Counted from the stretch's first letter, positions 1 to 11,455 are shown. The stretch: 64,000 nucleotides of DNA from Halichoerus grypus (GCF_964656455.1 NC_135713.1:190024187-190088186); one strand, 5' to 3'. Notes: generated from the sequence alone by a model not told the origin. Numbers and translations: made by a program.

Positions 1-779
1 AGGAGTGACAAGAGTCAGATTTGCCTTTCAGGACATTCCCTTTGGCCCAGCTACAAAGAATGGAGTTGACAGAAGACCTGGCCATGGGCAGTGAGTCAGA
101 AGTAAGAAATGGTGGTGGCCTGAACTGTGGCAGGGCCCCCCGGCAGACTCCTGTGGAGAGTCTGGCCCCATGAGGCCCTGTTTCAGAGCACCCCGATCAG
201 AACCCCACATCTGGAGGCCTCTCTCCTCCCACCTTCTGCCGAGGTTGCTGGGAAAACGAGGTGGGCTCTCTGGCCCCTGACTGGTCTTTCTCCTAGCAGC
301 CCATTACCTCCTGAATGGAAGAGTAATTATAGTTCAATTAACGGATCACTTGGGAAAGTCAGTTGCTGAAGAAAAAATCCTACCCAACAATCAGGCTCTT
401 CTGAAGTCGGTGTGGTTATGTGATAATTGGTTAGATCATCCTTGTAGACTTCATATGGTGCAAAGTGGGTTTGAAAAAAAATTAAACCCCTATAAAAGAG
501 AAAGTACCTGGCGCCCCCCCCCGACAGCTTCTTTGACTGGATTTGGCGATGAGGATGGGCTCATTAATTCCACAGCCTCTTTACCTGGTTAAGGGGGACC
601 CCAGCCTTCGGGCTCCTTCCAGAAGGTTCTCCTTCATTTATCCACTCTTCCGCTTGTATTTTCCCTCTCTCCCTCTTGTCTGGCTCTTCTTCTCGACTCT
701 CATCTTGCCAAGCCTTCCCCGGGGACCCTGCATCTCCTGGGCGGGGGTCTTCTCTCTGCCTGTGACTTCACAAAAACTC
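1..779. other. Intergenic, no gene recognised
   Basis: I see no exon, RNA gene or clear repeat here. The short ORFs on both strands overlap each other, lack recognisable domains and look like chance. By synteny with human 17q21, the paralogue AOC3 would lie off the left end. Confidence 0.5.
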
Positions 780-1620
780 CTTCCTCCAAGGAGTGTCCCT
801 CCACCCCAGTCACTCCTCCACCCACTGCCCTCCCTCTGCTGGCCCACAGCCACAGACGCTGCCCCGACAAAGGTCACCAGTGACTTCTAATCAATGGGCC
901 TTTCTGGGCACCTACCTTCTGGTCCTCTCAGTGACATCTGACAACACCGCCTACCTCCTTCTTGAAATTCTCTCCTGTCTTGACTACCCCGCATTCTGAC
1001 CCCTCCTTGTCCGTATTTGCTGCTTCACAGTCTTCCACGATGGCTCCTTTACTTCTGCCCCCCCACCAGCCCACATAGCCCCAAACCTTGGCATTTTCCA
1101 GGACTCTGTCTTGGGTCTCCTCTCTTCTCTGTCCAGAAGTACCCCCCAGGTGATCTCAGCCTCTCTTACTTTAACTGCTAATACTTGTTGTTGGCCCAAA
1201 TCTGGATTTCTAGCTTAGAACATCTCTCCTACACTCCAGACCCATAGAGCCAATGGCCCTATTTCTAGGCATCTATACTGGGAATTCCCGTGTGCACCTC
1301 AAACTCAACCTTGTTGGTTCTCCCTTAAACTTGCTGCTCTTCAGGTACGTCCTTTCTGGTAAAAAGCCCATCAGGTCACAGGAAACCTTTGTGTCACCTA
1401 AGACACTGTGCTCATTATCACCTACCCACACCCAGTCAGGCACCTGGCCCCATCACCTCTGCCCTTAAACATCTCAGACTCATGCCTTCTTCTCTGTCCT
1501 CAAGGTCGCTGGCCTCATCCTGGCCCTCTGCCTCTAGTCTGTCCCATACCCAAGCACCCACCCATACCCACGCTGTAGCCAGAGCCATCCCCCTATAATG
1601 CAGATCCAAGAGGAGCGCGA
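780..1620 (+). mobile_element. L2 LINE fragment (sense)
   Basis: Diverged sequence follows the order of the L2 (CR1-clade) ORF consensus: a 'aaggtcaccagtgacttct' segment, then a 'gactctgtcttgggtctcc' segment, then 'cacctcaaactcaacc' and a 'catcctggccctctgcc'-like stretch. It is full of stops and indels, so it is an old fossil. The several 60-115 aa ORFs here are remnants of it or chance. Confidence 0.55.
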
Positions 1621-2079
1621 CCTGTGAGGACCAGGTGGGCCTGGCCGACTGCTCAAGGCCTCTGGGGTGGCAGTTCTGCTCAGATACCACGTTCTGGGGC
1701 CCAGTCTTCAGCCTGCAGGCTGGGGGTGGACCCTAGCTCCCAGGGATCAACTCATCCCATTCATAGAGGCTGGGGCCACGTTTATTCAAAGGGAAATACG
1801 ACCTAATGAGAGGAGCAGGGTGGGTGTTCCTGTTTCCTGAGTAATTCTCCAAAAAGGGACACTTTTCCAGCAAGTTTTTAGGGTATTTGGGCCCAACGGT
1901 TGGGAAGATTTGAATGAAACGATATCAGAGGGCACAATGTGACAGCAAGACACGTAGAGAAGGTGGTCAGGGGTGGCCTCTCTTATATACCAGCTTCCCC
2001 ACCAGCCAAGGCAAAGGGTTCTCCCCCAGTGGTGACCCACCTCCCCATATGAGAGCCTGGCGATACCTTACTGGAGCGA

Positions 2080-2425
2080 ACGTTGACCTCTGCTTGGCAA
2101 CACTGGTTAGAGAAATAGGAGCCATCATAACAGTGTGTTCTTAGCTGGGAGCTGAGACAGTAACTCCCCGAAGAGCCCGGACTCGAGTTCCCTGGCTGGC
2201 GCACTGCGTTGTGGCCAGGGCAAGGCCTCGACATTAGATCCTGGTCCATCTTAAGCAACCCTCTCAGGTCCCCTCCCTCTTCAGGAGCTTTGTACTGTCA
2301 CTCAATAAACTTTACTATCGCTCAAGAAACTTTGCTTTGCTGCCCACCACTCTTCGTCTGGTTTACCTCTTCATTCTTCAAAGCGGCGTGACCAAGAACT
2401 CTGGTCACCGAAGGAAAAACTCCTG
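2080..2425 (+). mobile_element. Solo LTR-like segment (ERV1-type), boundaries uncertain
   Basis: The segment has an LTR-like layout: an AATAAA signal in 'cactcaataaactttact' near 2300, a second 'ctcaagaaactttgctttgctg' motif, then a tail resembling retroviral R-U5 ('gcgtgaccaagaactctgg'). No gag, pol or env coding is seen nearby, so it would be a solo LTR. The left edge and flanking duplication were not resolved. Confidence 0.4.
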
Positions 2426-2464
2426 TTAAGTCCAGCAGAAAAAGAAATGTTTTATCTTTGTGTG

Positions 2465-2880
2465 TAGGACAAAAAATATGAATAAGCAATTAGCAAAAGA
2501 TATACAAATAACCAATGAACATATGAAAAGATATTCAATCTCTCTAGTAATATAGTAAATACAAAATAATAATGAGATACTATTTTTTTACATGAATATT
2601 GTCAAAAGAATTTTAAGATTGACAGTATCTGGTGTCTGGGTGGCTCAGTCGTTAAGCGTGTGCCTTCAGCTCAGGTCATGATCCCAGGGTCCTGGGATGG
2701 AGCCCCACATCGGGCTCCCTGCTCAGCGGGGAGCCTGCCTCTCCCTCTCCCGCTACCCCCTGCTTGTGTGTGCTCTCTCTCTCTATTAAATAAATAAATA
2801 AAATCTTAAAAAAAAAAAAAGATTGACAGTATCTTGTAATGCCAGTGGTTAAAAAAAAAAAAAAAGATTCTGGACCCTCT
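2465..2880 (+). mobile_element. L1 LINE 3' fragment, split by a SINE
   Basis: The stretch 'caatgaacatatgaaaagat' followed by 'ataatgagatactattttt' matches the end of L1 ORF2. The matching sequence resumes after the CAN SINE at 2631-2818. The L1 is therefore the older insertion. Confidence 0.55.
2631..2818 (+). mobile_element. CAN SINE (tRNA-derived)
   Basis: It has a tRNA-like head, a CT-rich middle and an (AAATA)n/poly-A tail. A clear target-site duplication of 'agattgacagtatct' flanks it on both sides (upstream near 2616-2630, downstream near 2820-2834). Confidence 0.93.
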
Positions 2881-3568
2881 TATTCTAAATGTCACACAGC
2901 CCATTTCCAATGACCCCTTCCTGCCTTCGTGGTAGTAATCCTATTGTCCCTGTCTTGACTGCAAGAAATTCTCCAGTCCCTTGTCTCCATGTTACTGCTC
3001 AGTGGATGGGAGCCCTGGGTGTGGATTCCACTCCCCAACACTCAGGGGTAGGTATTAAATGTCATGTTTCTTTATGTTTCTATATCAGGTAACAAGCTCA
3101 GTGCCCTGGTACCTGGTTGGCGGGAAATTGAATAACAGGCATGATTTGGGGGCTGCTCATCTTCAGGGTTAGGAAAGACTCTGTAGTCTGGGATTTGGGG
3201 GGTGGTGGTCAGCTAGTCTTCAGGTGACAGCCGTCATGGCTATTATGTTCACTTTCTGCGGCCCTGAGGCCAGCCTTGCTAGGGTGGTGATGGGAGGGGG
3301 GACCTGCCCTGGGCGTTGACCCACACCCACTTTCTCCTGTGCCAAAGCCCTATTCCCTCCTTTTCCTCTCACCCCACAGTAGCCCTGGATGACCCACGGG
3401 GTACTGGTTAAAGGGCTTGTTTCTGCGGAGGGGACTTGAGGGACGAAAGGGAAGTACATTTGTCACAGTATATTCCTTTATGTTTTCTAGATTTTTTACC
3501 AAACATTTTGTGTTTGTTCATCAAGGTGTTTTCAGAACATTTTTAAAATTAAAAATATTTAAAATGCT

Positions 3569-3764
3569 GGGGTGCCTGGGTGGCTCAGTTGGTTAAGCGT
3601 CTGCCTTCGGCTCAGGTCCTGATCCCGGGGTCCTGGGATCGAGCCCCGCATCGGGCTCCCTGCTCGGCGGGAAGCCTGCTTCTCCCTCTCCCACTCCCCC
3701 TGCTTGTGTTCCCTCTCTCACTGTGTCTCTCTCTGTCAAATAAATAAATAAAATCTTTAAAAAA
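3569..3764 (+). mobile_element. CAN SINE
   Basis: Full-length element starting 'ggggtgcctgggtggctcag' and ending in an A-rich tail. It is flanked by the duplication 'atatttaaaatgct' (near 3555-3568 and 3765-3779). Confidence 0.93.
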
Positions 3765-3962
3765 TATATTTAAAATGCTTTTTTTCCACAAAGTGCTTCT
3801 GCAGAGTCTGAAACCAGATCAGCAAGGGGGGGGGGTGTTATTATGGGATGGAGGGCCATGCCTTTCGCACCACTTTGGACTGGGCACCGCTACCCCTACC
3901 ACTTTAACGAACAAGGGAAAGGAAAACCCTTTGAGTTTCCAGATCAAAATACAGCTGAATGC

Positions 3963-4079
3963 AGGGCGCCTGGCTGGCTCACTGGGTGGAGCAAGCGCCT
4001 CTGGATCTTGGGGTTGCGAGTTTGAGCCCCACTTGTAGAGATTACTTGAAGATACTATCTTTAAAAACAAAAACAAAAC
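3963..4079 (+). mobile_element. Short old CAN SINE variant
   Basis: This is a shorter tRNA-derived form: head 'gcgcctggctggctcac', then 'gagattacttgaa', directly followed by the A-rich tail with no CT-rich region. The imperfect duplication 'acagctgaatg'/'acagctggatg' flanks it. Confidence 0.85.
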
Positions 4080-4189
4080 TACAGCTGGATGTATTAATGT
4101 TTCTGGATAACCTGCCTTTTTTGTTATCGATTTACCTGGTTTAACTCTCCCAGGTTCTGAGATGCCTCACCATCTACCTGCAATTACGA

Positions 4190-4480
4190 CCTTGCTGGAA
4201 ACACGTACAACACAAAACTTCCTGATCTTACCTCTTCTGCCCCCCATTTTGTCCCCACCTCACACCAAATACACCGACCTTTTGGCTGTTTCCTGCCCAT
4301 GCTGGGCTGTTTTGAGTTTCTTTACCTTTGCACCTTCTGTTTCCTTTGGCCATCATGTCTTTCCTCTTCTCTGTCCCACGTACGCATTCTGCCTGCAAGG
4401 TCGAACTAATGTCTTCCCAGGCAAATCTTCCTGGGCAGGTCCACGTTGGAAAGGATTCTCCCCCAGGCTCATGAGGGAAG
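4190..4480 (+). mobile_element. L2 LINE fragment (sense)
   Basis: Weak but ordered similarity to the L2 segment that reads through 'cttctgtttcctttggcc' and 'cattctgcctgcaa'. The 157-aa ORF that covers it has no recognisable domain and is probably chance. Confidence 0.35.
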
Positions 4481-4619
4481 CATGTCCCCTCCGTGGAACC
4501 CTCAGTCTCTCCTTATTCCCCTCAGGACCTGGCCGTCCAGATGAGGGTGGCCTCCTACACGTCACCTGGCGGAGAATGGAGGTGGCTTCGCTCTCTGCTT
4601 CTGCAACATTTCAGTGGAG

Positions 4620-5503
4620 GGTTTCCTGGAGCTGAGGGCTGTGGGCTGCTAAGTTAATTCCACAGCCAGTTTTCCAAGCCCCCTGACCTCTGACCTGGCC
4701 CATCAGTCCTGCTTAAAGGGGAGACAAGGGATTTCTGTTACACTCTGCACCTGCCCCCCACCACCCCAATTTCTGACTGGCTCCCCACCCTGTCCACTCC
4801 CCTCCAGTGATCTAGGGTGCTCAGAGCCTCCCCATTGTAGATCTGGCTCAGCCCTTCAGCCTCCCAACTCCTCCCAGGTGCTTTGTGTTCTCAGCATTAC
4901 TCTCCAGCCTGGAGCCTGCCGGTAGGGTTCTGGCTGATGGCTGGTGAGGAGTAGGAGAGAGTGATGGGAAGCAGAGCCTGGAGGGAAGGGGCGGAATCCC
5001 ACTGGAGAGGTGTGGGCAGGTGAGTTTCGCTTGCAGCCTCGTAGCCAAGGAAAAGGTTCCATCTGGAGGGTGGAGGAAGAACCCAAGGACAGTCCCTTTC
5101 TGTCCCAGTTCCTTCTTCCTCTTGCCTCCCTCCAGCTGTGTTATTTCCAAAACCTACCCTTCCTCCAACTTGGTTCCCCAACCCTGACCCTGAGTGTTTG
5201 ATTTGGAACAAGAGGACAGAGGATTACGTGGGCCACTTAAAGTCCAGGTTCCTACTTCAGCCCCACCTCCCGAGTTTGGCCTGACCCCTGAGCCCTCCAG
5301 CTCCACCCCCACCCCCACCCAACCATCTGCCCTTGGCTGCTTATCTTCAATGTGCCTCTTGCCCAGTGGCACCTCTCAGAGACCAGTAAACTCCAGAGAC
5401 TCAAAGAGACATCCTGCACCCAGGTCCTGTCTGTCTTTTATCTTTCTATTTCCCATTCTGCATAATGATTCAGGAGCCTAAGGACCATCCAGGAGATTTA
5501 ACT
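4620..5503. other. Upstream flank of the AOC4 pseudogene
   Basis: GC- and pyrimidine-rich sequence with no obvious repeat. It probably contains the old promoter and 5' UTR of the amine oxidase, but I see no TATA box or upstream exon that I would defend. An in-frame ATG at 5465 would add 13 residues ahead of the signal-like N-terminus. I prefer the ATG at 5504, because the following residues align with the bovine plasma enzyme. Confidence 0.4.
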
Positions 5504-7094
5504 ATGGCTATCTTCATTATTTTGTCCCTGTGTAGTGTGCTGGTGACAGCCATGGGTGATGGTGGGAGTGAGAAAGGAGTGGAGAGGGAATGTAAACCCA
5601 GCCAGCCTCCCCGCTGCCCCTCCGTGTCCCCCAGTGCCCAGCCCGGGACACACCCCGGCCAGAGCCAGCTGTTTGCAGACCTGAGCCGAGAGGAGCTGAC
5701 GGCTGTGATGAGCTTCCTGACCCGGCAGCTAGGGCCAGGCCTGGTGGATGCAGCCCAGGCCCGCCCCTCGGACAACTGCGTCTTCTCGGTGGAGCTGCAC
5801 CTGCCCCCCAAGGCCGCAGCCCTGGCCCACCTGGACAGGGGGAGCCCCCCACCTGCCCGGGAGGCACTGGCCATCGTCTTCTTTGGCGGACAACCCCAGC
5901 CCAACGTGAGTGAGCTGGTGGTGGGGCCACTGCCCCGGCCCTCCTACCTGCGGGATGTGACGGTGGAGCGTCACGGGGGCCCCCTGCCCTACCACCGCCG
6001 CCCCGTGCTGAGGCGAGAGTACCTGGACATAGACCAGCTGATCTTCGGCAGAGAGCTGCCCCAGGCTGCCGGGCTCCTGCACCACTGCTGCTTCTATAAG
6101 CGCCAAGGACAGAACCTGGTGACGGTGACCACGGCCCCCCGAGGCTTGCAGTCAGGAGACCGGGCCGCCTGGTTTGGCCTCTACTACAACATCTCAGGGG
6201 CTGGGTTCTTCCTGCACCCCGTGGGGTTGGAGCTGCTGGTAGGCCACAAGGCTCTGGACCCTGCCCGCTGGGCCATCCAGAAGGTGTTCTTTCAAGGCCG
6301 CTACTATGAGAGTTTGGCCCAGCTGGAGGACCAGTTTGAGGCTGGCCTGGTGAACGTGGTGCTGATCCCAGACAATGGCACAGGTGGGTCCTGGTCCCTC
6401 AAGTCCCAGGGGCCTCCCGGTCCGGCTCCTCCTCTGCAAGTCCATCCCCAGGGCCCCCGCTTCAGTGTGCAGGGGAGCCGAGTGACCTCCTCGTTGTGGA
6501 CTTTCTCCTTTGGCCTTGGAGCTTTCAGTGGCCCCAGGATCTTTGACATCCGCTTCCGGGGAGAACGACTAGCTTATGAGATCAGCCTCCAGGAGGCCTT
6601 GGTCGTCTATGGTGGAAATTCCCCCGCAGCGATGCTGACCCGCTATATCGATGGCAGCTTTGGCCTGGGCAAGTACTCCACTCCCCTGACCCGGGGGGTG
6701 GACTGCCCCTACCTGGCCACCTACGTGGACTGGCACTTCCTTCTGGAATCCCACACGCCCGAGACAATACGTGATGCCATTTGTGTGTTTGAACAGAACC
6801 AGGGCCTCCCCCTGAGGCGACACCACTCAAATTTCTACTCCCATTATTTTGGGGGCCTTGCAGAGACCGTGCTGGTGGTCAGATCTGTGTCGACCTTGCT
6901 CAATTATGACTACCTGTGGGATATGGTCTTCCATTCCAGTGGGGCCATAGAAGTCCGACTCCACACCACCGGCTACATCAGCTCAGCATTCCTCTTTGGT
7001 GCCGCCCGAAGGTACGGGAACCAGGTTGGGGAGCAAACGCTGGGCACCGTCCATACCCACAGCGCCCACTTCAAGGTGGATCTGGATGTAGGAG
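5504..7094 (+). pseudogene. AOC4: AOC4 exon 1 (catalytic core, reading frame intact)
   Basis: The frame stays open for 530 codons. Counting from the ATG at 5504, it holds the catalytic-base aspartate in 'RYIDG' at residue 383 (6650-6652). The topaquinone tyrosine in 'LLNYDYL' is at residue 468 (6905-6907), and two copper histidines in 'VHTHSAHF' are at 517 and 519. N-glycosylation sequons NVS, NIS and NGT are kept. The donor 'gag|gtaaga' at 7094/7095 is good and ends in phase 1. If intron 1 were retained, the frame would run on to a stop at 7202-7204 inside a SINE. On its own the exon lacks the third copper histidine, so it cannot make the normal active site. Confidence 0.9.
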
Positions 7095-7177
7095 GTAAGA
7101 CATCCCTGGGGAAGCAAGGATTCCAGCAGAGGGGACTGAGGTCTCCATGCCTAGCTTTAAGAATTATCACTGAAACA

Positions 7178-7380
7178 GGGGCGCCTGGGTGGCTCAGTCG
7201 TTAAGCGTCTGCCTTCGGCTCAGGTCATGATCCCAGCGTCCTGGGATCGAGCCCCGCATCGGGCTCCCTGCTCGGAGGGAAGCCTGCTTCTCCCTCTCCC
7301 ACTCCCCTGCTTGTGTTCCCTCTCTCGCTGTGTCTCTCTCTGTCAAATAAATAAATAAAATCTTTAAAAAAAAAAAAAAA
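7178..7380 (+). mobile_element. CAN SINE, young-looking, in AOC4 intron 1
   Basis: Full-length copy with the 'tcagtcgttaagcg' head. A near-perfect duplication of about 19 bp ('agaattatcactgaaaca') flanks it. It sits 83 bp past the exon 1 donor and supplies the stop codon for the exon 1 read-through frame. Confidence 0.95.
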
Positions 7381-7705
7381 AGAATTATCACTGAAACATT
7401 AAAAATATAAAAGCATATGAAGTAAAGGTGAAAGTCGGATTCCACAGACATTTTCATCCTTAGCAGATCGGTTATTCTTCCGTACTTAAAAATAAAATTC
7501 TTCCATATTTTTAAATATGGCATCTGCAATATTTAATAAATCATAACATTTGTTATATTGTATATCATCTGTAAATATGACATACTGATATAAGTATTTC
7601 AAATTTTTATTACCAAATTTGGATCATAACATACATATATTTTGCCACCTCTGTTTTTTCACATAACTACATATCACTCACGCAAGCAACAGTTACTGAA
7701 TGCAG
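7381..7705. other. AT-rich intronic stretch
   Basis: AT-rich sequence with no gene or repeat I can name; possibly an old L1 remnant. Confidence 0.3.
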
Positions 7706-7883
7706 TTTTTCTTTTTTAGAGAGAGGGAGCAGGGGGAGGGGCAGAGGGAGAGAGAGAGAATCTTATGCCGGTTCTACACCAGGAACGGAGCCCAATGTGG
7801 AGCGCCATCTCATGACTCTGAGATCATGACCTGAACTGAAATCAAGAGTCGGACGCCTAGCTGACCTGCCACCCAGGCGGCCC
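7706..7883 (-). mobile_element. CAN SINE, diverged
   Basis: Reverse-strand copy reading 'gagagagggagcaggggga' through 'atcatgacctgaactgaaa' to 'cacccaggcggccc'. More substitutions than neighbouring copies indicate an older insertion. Confidence 0.88.
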
Positions 7884-7899
7884 ATGAATGCATATTTAC

Positions 7900-8130
7900 A
7901 CCAATCACTGCGCTAATGCAATTTAACAAAAGAAACAACATCCCTACTCTCAAGAGGCTTACATTCTAATGGAGGAGTGGTGAACATGTGGAGTGCCTCG
8001 AAAAATGTGTATGATAGAAATACTTTTATGATTAACTGCTCTGTGCCTCACTTTACCCAAGTGTAAAAATGGTGTAACAGTGCATTCTTAGTAAGACTAT
8101 TTGAGGATTAATGATGAGCACTTTAAAATG
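7900..8130. repeat. Old L2 (reverse) and MIR (forward) fragments
   Basis: The stretch 'aagaggcttacattctaatg' resembles reverse-strand L2. It is followed by 'tgcctcactttacccaag', resembling the MIR core. Both are short and diverged. Confidence 0.35.
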
Positions 8131-8142
8131 CTTTCTCTTTAA

Positions 8143-8270
8143 AAAACCAAACAAACAAAACTTCTTTCTTTCTTTCTTGCAATAATCTCTACACCCAGCA
8201 TGGGACTCGAACTCACAACCCTGAGATTGAGAGTTGCATGCTTTTCCGACTGAGCCAGGCTGGTGGCCCA
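8143..8270 (-). mobile_element. Short old CAN SINE variant
   Basis: Reverse complement of the short form, reading 'gcaataatctctacaccc', 'gggactcgaactcacaac' and 'ctgagccaggctggtggcc', with a T-rich start that corresponds to the A-tail. Confidence 0.8.
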
Positions 8271-8279
8271 AAACACTTT

Positions 8280-9023
8280 CTCTTTTGAAATAATTTTAGA
8301 CTTACGAAAAGTTGCAAACATTGTCCAGTTCCCATATACCCTTCACCCAGTTCCCCCTAATGTTAACATCTTACACAACCACAGTATGGCGATCAAAACC
8401 AGGAGATTAACATTATTACAGTACTATTAACTAAACTACAGACCTTATTAGAGTTTCATTAGTTCTTTCATTAACTTTCTTTTTCTGTTCCAGGATCTAA
8501 TCCAGGATCCCACACTGCATTTAGGTAAATTTTCTCCTTAGTTTCCTCCAATCTATGACAGCTCCTTAGGCTTTTCTTGTCTTTCATGACCTTGACACTA
8601 AGGAAGATTTTGGTCATTATTTTATACAGCGTCTCTCAAATCGGATTTCTCTGTTATTTTCTCATGATTAGATTGAGATTGTACTTCTTTTTTTTGCAAG
8701 AAAACCAGAGAAATGACATTATGCCCTTCTCAGCGCATCATATCAAGGGGTACATGAGTTTGAGATGTCTTATTACCAGAGATGTTGACCTCAAGAACCT
8801 GGTTAAGATGGTGTCTTCTGGCTTTCTCCATTGTACAAGTTACTACTTTTCCGGGGCACCTGGGTGGCTCAGTCAGTTAAGTGTCTGCCTTCAGCTTGGG
8901 TCATGAGCCCAGGGTCCTGGGATCAAGCCCCACTTCGGGCTCTCTGCTCAGCAGGAAGCCTGCTTCTCCCTCTCCCTCTGTCTGTCAGTCCTCCTGCTGT
9001 GCTCTCTCTCTCTCTCTGTCAAA

Positions 9024-9063
<40 letters not shown>

Positions 9064-9540
9064 AAATAAAATCTTTTTTAAAAAGTTAGTATTTTTCCAT
9101 TTGCAGTTAATAAATATCTTGGGGCAATTACTGTGATGCTATGCAAATATCCTATTTCTTTTCTTCTTAAATTCTTGCCCACTGATTTTTAGCATCTGTT
9201 GGTAGACTTTTTTTTTTTTTTGCAAGAATTATTACTGAAATATTTCCCTACTGGTCATTTCAAATTTTTTTCTTTATTCTTTATACATTGATTAATTAGA
9301 ATTCTCCAAAGGAAAAGTTATCCTCCTTTTACATTGATTTATACATGCAATTATTCATAACTGCATTGATTCATGGATATTTATTTTATCCTAAGGTTTA
9401 CAACCCAGCAGTGTTATTTATTCTGTTCCTTGCACTGTTCCAGTATTGGCCATTGGGAGATGCTTCCGGTTGGTTCTTGTGTCCTTTCAATATGCCTCCA
9501 TCCTTTTTGGAGTGCTTCTTTCTTTTTGGCACCACAGGAT
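8280..9540 (-). mobile_element. Ancient L1 LINE 3' region, interrupted by a SINE
   Basis: Sequence such as 'tacccttcacccagttcccc' and 'gttaacatcttacacaacc', and later 'attactgtgatgctatgc', fits the 3' region of old L1M-type elements in reverse orientation. The CAN SINE at 8853-9084 splits it. Confidence 0.5.
8853..9084 (+). mobile_element. CAN SINE with expanded (AAAT)n tail
   Basis: Full-length copy whose tail has grown to about 12 AAAT units (9020-9071). The imperfect duplication 'agttactacttttcc'/'agttagtatttttcc' flanks it. Confidence 0.92.
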
Positions 9541-9549
9541 GTTCCAATT

Positions 9550-9729
9550 TTTTTTTTTATTCATTTGAGAGAGAGAGACAGAGCACAAGCAGGGGGAGAG
9601 GCAGAAGGAGAGGGAGAAGCAGAATCCCCGCTGAACAGGGAGCCTGACGCAGGGCTCAATCCCAGGACTCTGAGATCATGACCTGAGCCAAAGACAGATG
9701 CCTAACCAACTGAGCCACCCAGGCGCCCC
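9550..9729 (-). mobile_element. CAN SINE
   Basis: Reverse copy from the T-run through 'gagccacccaggcgcccc'. Target duplication 'aggatgttccaatt'/'aggatattccaattt' flanks it. Confidence 0.93.
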
Positions 9730-10589
9730 AGGATATTCCAATTTGATCTTGTATTTTCCCTGCTCCAGCCCTGGAATCCAACCCCCTCTCCAAGGAGCTC
9801 TGGTTCCTTTTTACTGGAGGATACTCTTTAGAAACCAAGCCCAGGGTACCGGGAGTGCTCATTAGCACTGGGACATCATTGCTTTTAGGCTCGCTCATTG
9901 GACTTAGCTAGAAAAGATGCATATGTATTCCACCTGACACACACATCTCTCTTTATCTCTGTACCTAAGCGAGGATGTCTCTTCAAGCTCTTTGAACCGT
10001 GCCTGACAAGTAGTGAGAAGTATTAGCCATTGTTGCTGTCGTTGTTGTCCATATGAGCCCACTGTGTGGATGTTCCAGAAAGAACTGTTGGCCTTTAATT
10101 GTTACCTATGGGTAGAAACCCTGGGGTGTGGACGGAGGGTCAGTGAATCCACAAAAGGAAAGCGAGAGTCTACTTCATCAGTCTCTGCTCTCTGCTGGTC
10201 CTTGGAAGGTATAGAGGGAGCTTTGGCTCGTGTTCGTTTACTGCTCTTTGGTCTCAGATCACTTAAATTGACTCCTAGTAGGGTACCTAGTGAGATTCTG
10301 ATAAAAATCATTCAAAATTCCCAGAGTTCAAGGAACACACTGTGCCTTTGGCCCTGTTCTTAATTCCTTGCCAAGCCCCAGATGATAGGAAGCACCACCA
10401 AGCTCCAGCAGCATCGGGCCCTGGCTCCGACTTTCCTTCCCTCTGGCCTGCACCGCAGCTGTCTGCGTGGGATGCGCCCCCTCTGTGTGGCTCTCCTGCG
10501 TGTGCCGCTGTGTGGGCAGGTGCAGAGCCAGAGTAAGATTGGGATCGCCAGCACCACCATGATGGTAACCACATGCCCTTGGTGACAAG

Positions 10590-10700
10590 CCAGAGCACAT
10601 TACTTAAATCCTCTAAACCTCAGTTGTCCCATCTGTACAATGGGCACAAGTGTAGTTCCTCCTTCATAAGGCTGCAGTACAAGTAAAGCATCAGTGCTCT
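10590..10700 (+). mobile_element. MIR fragment
   Basis: The stretch 'acttaaatcctctaaacctc' followed by 'cccatctgtacaatgggc' is the conserved MIR core. Confidence 0.55.
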
Positions 10701-11167
10701 GCGGTGCAGAGCTCCTTGAGGAGTAGTGCAGGTGAGTGACCACTGTTCCTATGTTCATGATAAGGCAGTTCTGGTGATGCTATAGGGCTTCAGACATGAG
10801 GCATAGGGTCAGAAGGAATCCGACTCTGCACATCGCCTGCTAGGCTGCTCCAACTTCGGTTCAACCATCCTCCCTTGCAGGCCCTCAGAAGGAGGACATC
10901 AGTGGAGGCCCAGTCACAAGGCATCCAGCATTATTACCAGAGATGACATCAGGCAGAAAGACCTTCTCCAAATCTCTGGATCAGGGATATCTTGGGCGGG
11001 GGAAAGGGAAACAGGGACACACTCCGTTCTGGGTTTCTCCTTGGCCCCACTCTGAAGCGGTGAGTGGCGGGGAGGGGACAGAGTCCAGAGGGGACATGGC
11101 AGCTGCATGACCAGCCCTCCCTCCCACCCCCCGCCCCCCCCGCCTCCACTCCCCCGCCCCGCTGCAG

Positions 11168-11455
11168 GACTGGAGAACAGGGTCCGGGCTGAGGACATGA
11201 CCTGTGTCCCCACGCCGGTACCCTGGAGCCCCGAGCACCAGATGCAGAGGCTGCAGGTGACCCGGAAGCTGCTGGAGACCGAGGAGCAGGCCGCCTTCCC
11301 CCTGGGAGGCACCCCCCCCCCCGCTACGTGTACCTGGCCAGCAACCACAGCAACAAGTGGGGCCACCCGCGGGGCTACCGCATCCAGCTGCTCAGCTTTG
11401 CTGGGGAGCCGCTGCCGCAGAACAGCTCCTTGGAGAGAGCCTTCAGCTGGGGGAG
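11168..11455 (+). pseudogene. AOC4: AOC4 exon 2 (frameshifted)
   Basis: Bounded by 'ctgcag|' and '|gtgagt'. The first part reads GLEN then VPWSPEHQ in frame. At 11311-11322 one A is followed by 11 C, giving 11 nt where the family has 9 between 'PLGG' and 'RYVYLAS'. After the run the family sequence continues in another frame ([17 protein letters not shown]). The exon is 288 nt where 286 keeps phase. The Trp pair usual after GLEN is replaced by Arg ('NRVR'). Confidence 0.88.

Larger units (their letters stand above)
7095..11167 (+). other. AOC4: AOC4 intron 1
   Basis: About 4.1 kb, from 'gtaaga' to a pyrimidine/C-rich tract ending 'gctgcag' at 11167. It is filled with SINEs, L1 and short MIR/L2 fragments. 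The stretch 9745-10590 and 10701-11100 shows nothing I recognise. Confidence 0.75.

Noticed and set aside
5465..5503. Upstream in-frame ATG as the AOC4 start
   Set aside because: The 13 extra residues are not signal-like, and the sequence from 5504 aligns with the known secreted family member.
5470..5930. Long reverse-strand ORFs (137-144 aa) opposite AOC4 exon 1
   Set aside because: They are GC-rich shadows of the conserved sense frame and show no domain of their own.
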